Below the pieces are notes generated by a model. The model saw only the letters and a program-made list of their open reading frames with translations. It did not search any database and was not told where the DNA came from. The position numbers and the translations under genes were made by a program. This document shows positions 37,518-47,094 of a DNA stretch of 64,000 bases, one piece after another; the first letter of the stretch is position 1, and every line of letters starts with the position of its first letter. Origin of the DNA: Candidatus Cacconaster equi (lineage in GTDB: Bacteria > Bacteroidota > Bacteroidia > Bacteroidales > UBA932); assembly GCA_018065895.1 (NCBI GenBank), contig JAGHSK010000006.1, positions 1 through 64,000 of the forward strand. The letters are read 5' to 3'.

Positions 37518-37525
37518 CAAATATA
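37518..37525 (-). promoter_or_regulatory. -7 element (TATATTTG) for kinase-RapZ operon
   Basis: CAAATATA on + strand 7 nt upstream of start. Confidence 0.45.
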
Positions 37526-37565
37526 GCGAAAAAAGATGATATTGTATCAACTGCAGCGGTCAGTA

Positions 37566-39038
37566 TCAACCCGCCGAAACTTCCTTGCGAAAAATCTTAT
37601 ATCCGATGGCAGCGATGAATATCGACATCAGCGGAGAGATCAGATTGAAGAAGCAGTACGGGAGGTAATCCAACGTAGGAACCTTTAAAACAGTCGATTG
37701 TGTCATACCGCAGGAATTCCACGGAATCAGTACCGAAGTCACCGTGGCTGAGTCCTCAGTCGAACGGCTCAAAAGCCTTCCTTCAAAACCCATCTTGTCG
37801 TATAACTTCCCGTACAGGCTGCAAGTCAGGATAATGGAGAGGAATTGATCTCCTGTCATCATGTTCGAGGCAACACCCGTGAGGACAGTGGAAGAGACCA
37901 GGCCGGTACGCGACTTGATTCTGCGTGTCAGGGCTTCGGTCAGGCTCTGTATCATCCCGCTGCCGACAAGAACGCCGCCGAATGTTGCGGCACTCACAAT
38001 AAGAAAAATCGTCGGCAGAATTCCCGTCATTCCCCGGGTGGCCACAAGTTCGTTCACCATCACATTACCGGTATCGACTGCCGTGCCGTTATAAAAGGAG
38101 ATGAACATTCCCTTGAAACCGTCGGCAAACGAGAGGTCGGTATAAGCACTCCCGGCAGCACCGCCGTGGGCTATACTCCAGATAATCTCCGGCTGAGCAA
38201 TCAGGGAACAGATCCCGGCTGTAAGCGAAGAAAGAAACAGCGTAGGCAGAGCAGGGACCTTCCTTGCGATAAGCACCCCCGTCACTACCGGCACAATCAG
38301 AAGCCACGGCGAAATGTTGAAGGACGATTCCAGCGCATCACATACCTGATTCATCCGCCCGGCATCTGCCACATCGTGTGAAAGGCTGACACAGAGGAAT
38401 ATAATCAATGCTATTGAAATTGACGGAACAGTTGTGACAAGCATATACCTTATGTGAGTGAAAAGAGGCGTTCCGGCAGAAGAAGATGCAAGCACTGTCG
38501 TATCCGACAACGGGGAGATCTTGTCACCGAAATAAGCCCCGGAAATGATGGCACCTGCAGTCCAGCCGGCAGAATAGCCCTGTGCCGTACCGATTCCCAA
38601 CAGAGCGACACCTATCGTGGCGATAGTCGTCCAGGAGCTGCCCGTCATCAGAGAAACCACAGCGCAGATAATGCAGGTGGAGAAAAGGAACAGTCTTGGA
38701 GTCATCACCTTCATTCCATAACAGATGAGAGTCGGCACGACACCGCTCGCCATCCAGCTTCCGGCTACAGCACCGATAAGAAGCAGGATGATTATTGCAG
38801 AGCCTATGGCATGGATATTCTCACCTATGGCCTTCTCCAGATCCTTCCACTTCGCCTTGTAGAAAATCACGGCGATGGCAACGGCGACGCCTGCGGAAAA
38901 AAGAAGGGCGACCTGGCTTCCGCCATCCATCGCAGCGGAGCCGAACAGCCTGATCACGACCACCAGAACCGCAATCAGCACCAGAAAAGGAATCAGAGAA
39001 ACATACCACGAAGGTCTGCGTGGACCGGATTCATTCAT
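37566..39038 (-). CDS. NhaC family Na+/H+ antiporter (paralog 1)
   Basis: GSSWTTIATIGVALLGIG, GAYFGDKISPLSDTTVLAS; start chosen at MNESGPRRPSW. Confidence 0.9.
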   Translation of the reverse strand: MNESGPRRPSWYVSLIPFLVLIAVLVVVIRLFGSAAMDGGSQVALLFSAGVAVAIAVIFYKAKWKDLEKAIGENIHAIGSAIIILLLIGAVAGSWMASGVVPTLICYGMKVMTPRLFLFSTCIICAVVSLMTGSSWTTIATIGVALLGIGTAQGYSAGWTAGAIISGAYFGDKISPLSDTTVLASSSAGTPLFTHIRYMLVTTVPSISIALIIFLCVSLSHDVADAGRMNQVCDALESSFNISPWLLIVPVVTGVLIARKVPALPTLFLSSLTAGICSLIAQPEIIWSIAHGGAAGSAYTDLSFADGFKGMFISFYNGTAVDTGNVMVNELVATRGMTGILPTIFLIVSAATFGGVLVGSGMIQSLTEALTRRIKSRTGLVSSTVLTGVASNMMTGDQFLSIILTCSLYGKLYDKMGFEGRLLSRSTEDSATVTSVLIPWNSCGMTQSTVLKVPTLDYLPYCFFNLISPLMSIFIAAIGYKIFRKEVSAG

Positions 39039-39042
39039 TTTT

Positions 39043-39630
39043 TCACTCCTCCCCGATATATCCGACAGTCTGCACAAGAGTAACGATCTGAGTCGGAGTG
39101 CAGCCCAGAGCAGCAGCCAACTCCGCTTTAGGCACCATTGCACGAGCCACCGTCACAAGGCCTTCCGCAGTAGCGGCCAAATAGAGATTCTCACTGATAT
39201 ACCCCGCATTGGCATAGGCGGACTCGATAACACCCTGCGGAGTCTTACCCGTAATCTTTGCCGTCTCCGACACCATCACGATCTGAAGAGGAGCCTTCAT
39301 CGCATACTCCTGCACACATGAATTCATGCGCAGGTCCTTTTCAATATGGGCGCGCAGACGATTTTCAGCTGCTTCATAAATGAAAGTTCCGCACGGAAGC
39401 AACACGTACAGAGTCATTTCCTGCCTGTTGTGAGAAGATGGTGCGGTGCGCAGTTTTCCGCCGGCGTGAGAGAATCCCCACCCCGCCCACAGAACATTTG
39501 AAAGCACTTGCAAAGGCAGCTCCCGGCGGGAATAGCTGCGTGTGGAGCATCTTTTCAAAAGGGCCTCCCTGAGAGACATTCCACCCTCCTTTTGGGGAGC
39601 CGGAAGTATTATATCATTCATCATAACCAA
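39043..39630 (-). CDS. Nitroreductase family protein (SagB/ThcOx-like)
   Basis: RCSTRSYSRRELPLQVLSNVLWAGWGFSH...RTAPSSHNRQ; NAGYISENLYLAATAEGLVTV. Confidence 0.88.
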   Translation of the reverse strand: MVMMNDIILPAPQKEGGMSLREALLKRCSTRSYSRRELPLQVLSNVLWAGWGFSHAGGKLRTAPSSHNRQEMTLYVLLPCGTFIYEAAENRLRAHIEKDLRMNSCVQEYAMKAPLQIVMVSETAKITGKTPQGVIESAYANAGYISENLYLAATAEGLVTVARAMVPKAELAAALGCTPTQIVTLVQTVGYIGEE

Positions 39631-39633
39631 TTA

Positions 39634-40254
39634 TCAATATAGTCCGAGAATAAGCGTCACTATGAAAGGAACGGCCACAGTAAGCACGAAGCCGTGATAA
39701 AGAGCCACCGGCGCGATACTGCTGCCCCCGGCTTTCACGGCGACACCCATAGTTGTATCCATCGAAGTAGCACCACCGGCCGCCACAACGGCATGCGGGC
39801 CGAACACCTTGCTTATCAGAGGAGCGCAAAGCAGCGTCAATATTTCACGAAGCAGGTTGGCGGCAAGCGCTATTGTCGCAAGTTCAGGGCCCCTTGCATC
39901 CTGAATCATTATGCTCGAAAGCGAATAATAGCCGAATCCCGAGCCGGCAGCCACGGTATCCAGGAGGAAGATGGAACCCGGCGAGACTATCGACAATACC
40001 ACAAAAGCCAGAGCGCATCCGAAAAAAGTACCGATGATTGTAGCGACAGGCAGAAGCAGGTGGCGCAGCTGACCGGTTTTCATTGATGCGAAAAAATCCT
40101 TGTCCATACCCAGACCCAATCCGATGCAGAACAACAGAAGGTAGAGCATGTATGTCGTGTAGTCGGACGGGTTGAAGCTTTCAGGAATCAACCCGGCTAC
40201 AGCCACTATCACACCGAGCACGAAACATCCAACTATTATCAGACTGTCTCTCAT
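39634..40254 (-). CDS. LysO-family (DUF340) lysine exporter, C-terminal part as separate ORF
   Basis: GMDKDFFASMKTGQLRHLLLPVATIIGTFFG; AAGSGFGYYSLSSIMI. Confidence 0.82.
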   Translation of the reverse strand: MRDSLIIVGCFVLGVIVAVAGLIPESFNPSDYTTYMLYLLLFCIGLGLGMDKDFFASMKTGQLRHLLLPVATIIGTFFGCALAFVVLSIVSPGSIFLLDTVAAGSGFGYYSLSSIMIQDARGPELATIALAANLLREILTLLCAPLISKVFGPHAVVAAGGATSMDTTMGVAVKAGGSSIAPVALYHGFVLTVAVPFIVTLILGLY

Positions 40255-40547
40255 TGTCCTCCCTCCTTTCTCAAATCTCTCTCCTTAAGTTTACGGTATA
40301 GCCCGGAAAATGCCCTGACAGCCAAGGCACTGCCGAGAATTCCGAAGACCGCCACTGCGGCTGCAGTAAGTCCCATCTTGGGCAGATCTGCAAGCAACTC
40401 CTTGTTGGAGCCTATTTCCAACCCCAATGCAAAGAGAAGCAGACATATGGAAATTGTCGTGATCAATCCGGTCGGGAGCTTGAATTTTCCCTGCAGAAGC
40501 CAGCCTATGCCGAACCCCACGAAAAGTATCAGAATAATCCAGAACAT
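40251..40547 (-). CDS. LysO-family (DUF340) N-terminal part as separate ORF
   Basis: LLFALGLEIGSNKELLADLPKMGLTA; ATGA overlap with next ORF. Confidence 0.78.
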   Translation of the reverse strand: MFWIILILFVGFGIGWLLQGKFKLPTGLITTISICLLLFALGLEIGSNKELLADLPKMGLTAAAVAVFGILGSALAVRAFSGLYRKLKERDLRKEGGQ

Positions 40548-40617
40548 AAGTCATCAGATATTTGCTCCGCAATTTACGAAATATTCGTAAAAACGCCCAT
40601 TGATGGAATAATTTTTG

Positions 40618-40625
40618 TACTTTTG
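40618..40625 (+). promoter_or_regulatory. -7 element (TACTTTTG) for pckA
   Basis: TAnnTTTG match 40 nt upstream. Confidence 0.5.
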
Positions 40626-40665
40626 CCGACATCGGAAAAAGCAAAAACTATAAACATTATACGAC

Positions 40666-42273
40666 ATGGGAAACGTAAATTTAGAGAAGTACGGTATTAC
40701 CGGTACCACTGAAGTTCTGTACAACCCGACATATGAGGTTCTGTACAATGAAGAGACCAAACCGGGTCTTGAAGGGTTCGACAAGGGACAAGTCACTGAA
40801 CTTGGAGCAATCAATGTAATGACAGGCGTTTTCACCGGCCGAAGCCCTAAGGACAAATACATCGTTATGGATGAGAAATCAAAGGACACCGTATGGTGGA
40901 ACACTCCTGAATATCCTAATGACAACCACGAACTTTCACAGGAAAAATGGGCGGAGCTCAAGAAACTTGCAATCAAGCAGCTTTCCGGCAAGAGGCTCTT
41001 CGTAGTTGACGGTTTCTGCGGCACACACACCGACACCAGGATGAAGGTCCGCTTCATTATGGAAGTTGCATGGCAGGCACATTTCGTGACAAATATGTTC
41101 ATCCGTCCGAAGAATCAGAAGGAATTCGAACAGGAGCCTGATTTCGTTGTCTATTGCGCATCAAAGGCAAAAGTTGACAATTTCAAGGAGCTCGGTCTGC
41201 GCAGCGACACAGCCGTTGCATTCAACGTCACCAGCAAGGAACAGGTAATCCTCAACACCTGGTACGGCGGCGAGATGAAGAAGGGTCTCTTCTCAATGAT
41301 GAACTACTTCCTTCCTCTTCAGGGCATCGCATCAATGCACTGCTCTGCAAACACCGATATGAACGGCCGGAATACAGCCATTTTCTTCGGCCCTTCAGGT
41401 ACAGGTAAGACCACCCTTTCAACAGATCCTAAACGTCTGCTCATCGGCGACGACGAACACGGATGGGATGACCACGGTGTATTCAACCTCGAAGGAGGCT
41501 GCTATGCGAAGGTAATCAACCTCGACAAGGAGTCAGAGCCTGATATCTACAACGCAATCCGCCGCGACGCCCTTCTCGAGAACGTGACTGTTGACAATGA
41601 AGGCAAGATTGACTTCGCAGACAAGAGCGTGACGGAGAACACCCGTGTATCATACCCTATTTATCATATCAACAAAATAGTCCGTCCTGCATCTGAAGGT
41701 CCTGCCGCAAAACAGGTCATCTTCCTTTCAGCCGATGCCTTCGGAGTCCTTCCTCCAGTGTCCATCCTCACTCCGGAACAGACCAAATACTACTTCCTGA
41801 GCGGTTTCACTGCAAAACTTGCAGGTACTGAGCGTGGTATCACTGAGCCGACTCCTACCTTCTCCGCCTGCTTCGGACAGGCATTCCTCGAACTCCACCC
41901 TGCAAAATATGCGGAAGAGCTCGTCAAGAAGATGGAAAAGAGCGGTGCAAAGGCATATCTCGTAAACACAGGCTGGAACGGCACGGGCAAGCGCATCTCA
42001 ATCAAGGATACACGCGGAATCATCGACGCAATTCTCGACGGCTCCATCGACAAGGCCGCAACAAAGCAGATTCCTCATTTCAACTTCGCAGTGCCTACAG
42101 AGCTCAAGGGCGTTGATACAGGCATCCTCGATCCACGCGACACCTACAAGGACCCTGCTCAATGGGAAAAGAAGGCAAAAGACCTCGCCGGACGTTTCGT
42201 AAAGAACTTCAAGAAATACGAATACAACGAAGCCGGAAAGGCTCTCGTAGCTGCCGGACCAAAGGTTGACTAG
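40666..42273 (+). CDS. pckA: Phosphoenolpyruvate carboxykinase (ATP)
   Basis: [43 protein letters not shown]. Confidence 0.98.
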   Translation: MGNVNLEKYGITGTTEVLYNPTYEVLYNEETKPGLEGFDKGQVTELGAINVMTGVFTGRSPKDKYIVMDEKSKDTVWWNTPEYPNDNHELSQEKWAELKKLAIKQLSGKRLFVVDGFCGTHTDTRMKVRFIMEVAWQAHFVTNMFIRPKNQKEFEQEPDFVVYCASKAKVDNFKELGLRSDTAVAFNVTSKEQVILNTWYGGEMKKGLFSMMNYFLPLQGIASMHCSANTDMNGRNTAIFFGPSGTGKTTLSTDPKRLLIGDDEHGWDDHGVFNLEGGCYAKVINLDKESEPDIYNAIRRDALLENVTVDNEGKIDFADKSVTENTRVSYPIYHINKIVRPASEGPAAKQVIFLSADAFGVLPPVSILTPEQTKYYFLSGFTAKLAGTERGITEPTPTFSACFGQAFLELHPAKYAEELVKKMEKSGAKAYLVNTGWNGTGKRISIKDTRGIIDAILDGSIDKAATKQIPHFNFAVPTELKGVDTGILDPRDTYKDPAQWEKKAKDLAGRFVKNFKKYEYNEAGKALVAAGPKVD

Positions 42274-42292
42274 TTCCACATTCCATCATTAT

Positions 42293-42326
42293 AAAACCGG
42301 ATGAAAGTTTTCACCCGGTTTTTTTT
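42293..42326 (+). terminator. Terminator of pckA
   Basis: AACCGGATGAA-AGTT-TTCACCCGGTT stem (one mismatch) followed by a T run. Confidence 0.8.
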
Positions 42327-42333
42327 ATCTTTG
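42326..42333 (+). promoter_or_regulatory. -7 element (TATCTTTG) for M23 peptidase
   Basis: TAnnTTTG immediately after terminator T-run. Confidence 0.5.
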
Positions 42334-42349
42334 CATCAAAACATCTTTT

Positions 42350-43573
42350 ATGCGTCTTTTAGGAAAGTTATTTCTTGCTGTTGTTCTGGCATTGTTCACA
42401 GTCTCCTGCGGGAGAGAGAAAAAAGAGGAAATCGAGGTCGTTGAGAAATATTGTCCGTATGGATTTGATGAAAGCCTGTTCCTGTGTGAAGAGGGAAAGG
42501 TGGGTTCCGGTGAAACGTTCACTACCCTGATGCGCAGGCTCGGCCTGGATGCAATGGACGCATACGAGCTCACCAAGAAGTGTGACACCATTTTCGACGT
42601 GCGGAAACTGCGCGCCGGCAATGTTTACCACGCCTTTTATGAGAAAGACTCCATCTCCTCGGGACGTTTGGCATATATAACCTACGAACAGAACCGTATC
42701 CGCACCACAATATTCAAGTGCAGTGATTCTCTTGCCGTATGGAACTTTGACCGGCCTGTAGTGAAGGAGCGCAAATACTCCGACATCACCATTGAAAGCT
42801 CACTCTGGAACGACATGCTTGCTGCCGGCGCCTCCCCTGCCCTTATCGTGAATCTGGCAGATATTTATCAGTGGAGCGTGAATTTCTTCACACTTCAGCA
42901 GGGCGACCGTTTCAGAGTCATCTACAGCCAGACTCTATGTGAAGATGAAATAATCTCCATTGACACCGTATTCTTCAGCATCTTCAACGGAGGTAACAAA
43001 GAGGTGTCAGCAATGCGATACGTCCCTTTCGATGAGGAAAAGGCCGGATATTGGGGAAAAGACGGAGAGAGTCTCAGGAGAATGTTCCTCAAAGCGCCTC
43101 TCAAATACAACAGGATAAGCAGCAAATTCTCATATCACAGAAGACATCCGGTTACGGGCAAGGTGAAAGCCCACACCGCCGTCGACTATGCCGCACCTAC
43201 AGGCACACCGGTACATGCCATTGGCGACGGAACGGTCACACTCTGCGGATGGGATGGCTCCGGAGGAGGGAACAGAATCAGAATCAAGCATATGCAGGGA
43301 TATGAAAGTTGCTATATGCACCTCTCGAAGTTCGCAAAAGGCATACGTGCAGGTTCAAGAGTGTCGCAGGGGCAGCTGATCGGATACGTCGGAGCCACCG
43401 GAACTGCCACAGGCCCCCATCTTGATTTCCGTATATGGCTCAACAAAAAGCCGATAGATCCGCTTTCGCTGAATTCACCGGCCTGCGAACCTCTCGCGAG
43501 GAAATATATGGACGAGTTCAATGGTATCTACACGGCATACATCGCAGAGCTCGACTCTCTGTCAAACAAATAA
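42350..43573 (+). CDS. M23 family peptidoglycan DD-metallopeptidase (lipoprotein)
   Basis: Lipobox TVSC; HTAVDYAAPTGTPVHAIGDGTV, GPHLDFRIW. Confidence 0.93.
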   Translation: MRLLGKLFLAVVLALFTVSCGREKKEEIEVVEKYCPYGFDESLFLCEEGKVGSGETFTTLMRRLGLDAMDAYELTKKCDTIFDVRKLRAGNVYHAFYEKDSISSGRLAYITYEQNRIRTTIFKCSDSLAVWNFDRPVVKERKYSDITIESSLWNDMLAAGASPALIVNLADIYQWSVNFFTLQQGDRFRVIYSQTLCEDEIISIDTVFFSIFNGGNKEVSAMRYVPFDEEKAGYWGKDGESLRRMFLKAPLKYNRISSKFSYHRRHPVTGKVKAHTAVDYAAPTGTPVHAIGDGTVTLCGWDGSGGGNRIRIKHMQGYESCYMHLSKFAKGIRAGSRVSQGQLIGYVGATGTATGPHLDFRIWLNKKPIDPLSLNSPACEPLARKYMDEFNGIYTAYIAELDSLSNK

Positions 43574-44935
43574 GGATATCACGAATATTGCGGCAATCGA
43601 CGCCAGACCCATGCACAGAGTTATCATTGTCTGCGTGCGGTAGCCGTCACGTGGCGATATCCCTCCGAAATTTGTGACCACCCAGAAATAACTGTCATTG
43701 GCGTGTGATACGGTCATTGCGCCGGCCCCTATTGCCATCACCACGAGAGCCGCGGAGAATGGAGTTGTCATTCCGAGAGCGTACATCAGGGAAGTTTCAC
43801 TGCTGAACATTCCCATAAGTCCCGCCGTAGTGGTGATTGCCACCGTAGAGGAGCCTTGCGCCGACTTCAGAACAGCCGCAATAAGGAAGGGGAAGAACAC
43901 GCCGACAGAGGAGAGGACAGTTGCATTCTGCTGGATATACTGGATAAATCCGGCTTCGACTATCACCTGCCCAAGTACACTTCCGGCCGCTGTTATGAAT
44001 ATGATGGGACCGGCTGTTTTGAGTGTCTCCTGTGTGATGTCATAAAGCCCGCTTACTTTTCCGCAACGCGATAGAAGAGGCAGTGAGCAAAGGAATCCGG
44101 CAGTAAGAGCTATGACAGGTTTTCCAAGAAAAACAAACAGATTTCCTGCCCATTCCGGCAATGAGAGCAACGCTGCGACAGAGCCGAATCCCATCAGAAT
44201 GACGGGCACAAGAATAGGCATAAGCGACATACATGTGGAAGGAAGTTCCCCGAATGAAGCGAGTACCTTTTCATATTCAAGCTGGGAATCATCCGACTCG
44301 ATATCCTCTACGGATTTCACTCTCTTCCCGATGAAACTGCAGTAGGCATATGCTGCAGCAAGTGCGAAAACCGATACCACCACGCCCATTCCGATAACCA
44401 GCAGAAGGTTGTTTTCCAACCCGACCATTCCTGCAGCCGCAATGGGTCCCGGTGTTGGTGGAATGAAAACGTGTGATGCGAACAGACCTGCTGCCAGCGC
44501 GAGCGTAAGGCTTACTGATGAGACTTTCGTACGTCTTGCAAGATTCTTTCTGATAGGGTTGACAATTATGAATCCGCTGTCGCAGAATACCGGGATGGAT
44601 ACCACCCAACCTATTATCATGATGGCAAGCTGCGGATGACGGGGGCCGACCAGGCGGAGAACCGCATCTGCAAGACGTACTGCCGCGCCGCTCTTTTCAA
44701 GGATCAGTCCGATCAGTGAGCCAAGTATGATTACAAGTCCGATACTCGCAAAGATGCTTGAAAATCCTTTTCCGATGGTGTTCGGTATCTGTTGGAGAGG
44801 AATGCCGACAACAATGGCCAGTAGAAGGGATACACCCATTATTGAGAGGAACGGGTGTATCTTCCACTTTGATATGGCCACTATCATAAGCACTATGGCC
44901 ACCACAAACGTGATGAAGAGAGGAATTCCGGTCAT
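43562..44935 (-). CDS. GntP family gluconate/H+ symporter-like permease
   Basis: ISVPVFCDSGFIIVNPIRKNLARRT; FIPPTPGPIAAAGMVG. Confidence 0.93.
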   Translation of the reverse strand: MTGIPLFITFVVAIVLMIVAISKWKIHPFLSIMGVSLLLAIVVGIPLQQIPNTIGKGFSSIFASIGLVIILGSLIGLILEKSGAAVRLADAVLRLVGPRHPQLAIMIIGWVVSIPVFCDSGFIIVNPIRKNLARRTKVSSVSLTLALAAGLFASHVFIPPTPGPIAAAGMVGLENNLLLVIGMGVVVSVFALAAAYAYCSFIGKRVKSVEDIESDDSQLEYEKVLASFGELPSTCMSLMPILVPVILMGFGSVAALLSLPEWAGNLFVFLGKPVIALTAGFLCSLPLLSRCGKVSGLYDITQETLKTAGPIIFITAAGSVLGQVIVEAGFIQYIQQNATVLSSVGVFFPFLIAAVLKSAQGSSTVAITTTAGLMGMFSSETSLMYALGMTTPFSAALVVMAIGAGAMTVSHANDSYFWVVTNFGGISPRDGYRTQTMITLCMGLASIAAIFVISLFV

Positions 44936-44956
44936 ATATCCAAAGTGCCTGAAAGA

Positions 44957-46993
44957 TTACCAGATAATAACCCTGTCTTCTTCAGAACGCCACATCTTGT
45001 CGCCATCCTTTATGCCGAATGCCTCGAAGAAGGTGGCGAGATTTCTGACGCTGACATTTACGCGGTTGTTGCCCAGAGAGTGAACGTCAAGCAGGGTTCT
45101 GCGCTGAATCTCTTCATCTGTGATGTTCTGAGCCCATACGGCGGCATAAGCGATATAGAAACGCTGCTCTGCAGTAAAGCCGTCAACAGGTTCAGGGTGA
45201 TTCTCTCCGAATGAATTCTGCATTGCCGTATAGGCGATTCTCAGACCGCCCTGATCTGCGATATTTTCACCGAGGGTTGCAGCTCCGTTGGCATATACGC
45301 CCGGGAGAACTTCAACTTCATTGAATTGTTCAACAAGTTTTGACGTCCTTGCCTTGAAAGCCTCTGCGTCAGCATCCGTCCACCAATTCTGCATATTTCC
45401 CTCCTTGTCGAAAAGACGGCCCTGATCGTCGAATCCGTGTGTCATCTCGTGGCTGATTACAACTCCGATGGCACCGTAGTTGACTGCATCGTCTGCATCA
45501 GGATTGAAGAAAGGTGGCTGGAGAATACCTGCAGGGAAGCATATTTCGTTGGTGGTAGGATTGTAATATGCATTGACTGTCTGAGGGGTCATATGCCATT
45601 CAGTGCGGTCAACCGGCTTTCCGAGTTTGCTGAGGTTGTCTGTTGAATACCAGAGGGAAGCTTCACGCATATTGTCGAGATAACTCTTTGACGGGTCGAT
45701 GTTGAGAGACGAGTAGTCTTTCCACTTGTCAGGATATCCTATCTTGATTGTGAAATTCTCGAGCTTGTCGATAGCCTTCGCCTTCGTCTCATCACTCATC
45801 CATTCAAGTTTTGAAATGTGTTCGCCAAGAGCTTTCTGAATGTTCTTCACGATTTCGAGCATTTTTGCCTTATCCTCTTCAGGGAAATATTTGGCAACGT
45901 ACATCTGGCCGACAGCCTCTCCGAGCAGTCCGTTCGGAACTGACATCGCTCTCTTCCAGCGTGGCTTCTGCTCTTTGGCTCCAGCCATCTGTTTTGAGAA
46001 GAAATCGAATGATGCGGCATAGAAATCATCGCTCAAGGCACCGCATACATTTTCCAGCAGTTGTGCCTGAAGATAATGTTTCAACTGAGAGGCGGTGAAT
46101 TTCTTTGCAAGGAGGTTGACCGCTTCAAAATATGAAGGCTGTTCGAGAATGAGCTTGTCCTGAGGTTTGATGCCCAGATTCATGAAATATTCATCAAAAC
46201 AAAGTTCCGGATATTTTGCGACGAGTTCTTCGGTCGACATCGGATTGTATTGAGCCTGAATGTCTCTCTTCTGAACCATTGACCAGGTAGGCTGTGCTAT
46301 CGCCATCTCCAGATCGAATGCATCCTGAGCTCTTCCAGCGGCATCCTGATAGCCTGCCAGAGTGAATATCCTTTCAAGGAAAGCCTTGAAGCCCAACCGT
46401 ATTGAGTCGTGCTGAGGAAGCAGGTAATAGTCGCGGTTGCCCATTGAAAGACCACTTTCAGAAACATACAGTACATTGGTGTTGCTGTCCATCATATCGG
46501 CGCTCACACCGCATCCGTAGAAGCCCCCGACTCCGTAAAGTTCGCACTGGGCTGCAACTGCGGCATATGATGACATATCAAAAACCTTGTTTTCAATCAT
46601 TTCAAGATAAGGAAGAACAGGCTGCGCACCTTCTTTATTCAAACGTAGAGAATCAAGCCCCATCTTGTAGAGGTCTGCTATTTTCTGTTCCACACTGCCC
46701 GGAGTGGTCTTGGCATCAGCAAGATTCTTGAACAGATCATTCAACCTTATCTGATTGTTTTCGGCAAGGACGTCAAATGAGCCGTAGCGCGAAAATTCCG
46801 GTTTGAGAGGATTATTCCTCCTCCAGCCAAGGGTTGCGAAATCATAAAAATTCTCGCCGGGGGCGACAGTTGTGTCGAGATTGGCGAGATCGATGGCCGG
46901 AACAACTTCGTGTTGCGGCTTGTTGCTGCAGGAACAGGCGGCCCCTGCAAGTGTTGCACTGAGGATTATCCCCATAACAATTCTTGTTTTCAT
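44957..46993 (-). CDS. M13 family metallopeptidase (neprilysin/PepO-like), lipoprotein
   Basis: VVISHEMTHGFDDQGR, GENIADQGGL; start chosen at MKTRIVMGIILSATLAGAACSC. Confidence 0.93.
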   Translation of the reverse strand: MKTRIVMGIILSATLAGAACSCSNKPQHEVVPAIDLANLDTTVAPGENFYDFATLGWRRNNPLKPEFSRYGSFDVLAENNQIRLNDLFKNLADAKTTPGSVEQKIADLYKMGLDSLRLNKEGAQPVLPYLEMIENKVFDMSSYAAVAAQCELYGVGGFYGCGVSADMMDSNTNVLYVSESGLSMGNRDYYLLPQHDSIRLGFKAFLERIFTLAGYQDAAGRAQDAFDLEMAIAQPTWSMVQKRDIQAQYNPMSTEELVAKYPELCFDEYFMNLGIKPQDKLILEQPSYFEAVNLLAKKFTASQLKHYLQAQLLENVCGALSDDFYAASFDFFSKQMAGAKEQKPRWKRAMSVPNGLLGEAVGQMYVAKYFPEEDKAKMLEIVKNIQKALGEHISKLEWMSDETKAKAIDKLENFTIKIGYPDKWKDYSSLNIDPSKSYLDNMREASLWYSTDNLSKLGKPVDRTEWHMTPQTVNAYYNPTTNEICFPAGILQPPFFNPDADDAVNYGAIGVVISHEMTHGFDDQGRLFDKEGNMQNWWTDADAEAFKARTSKLVEQFNEVEVLPGVYANGAATLGENIADQGGLRIAYTAMQNSFGENHPEPVDGFTAEQRFYIAYAAVWAQNITDEEIQRRTLLDVHSLGNNRVNVSVRNLATFFEAFGIKDGDKMWRSEEDRVIIW

Positions 46994-47059
46994 ATGAATA
47001 TACATTAGCGAAAAACGGGGATGCAGAACATCCACCCACAAAAATACAAATAATATTAT

Positions 47060-47067
47060 TATATTTG
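47060..47067 (+). promoter_or_regulatory. -7 element (TATATTTG) for pncB
   Basis: TAnnTTTG match 27 nt upstream. Confidence 0.45.
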
Positions 47068-47094
47068 TAGTTTATAATAAATGCAAAGCATACT

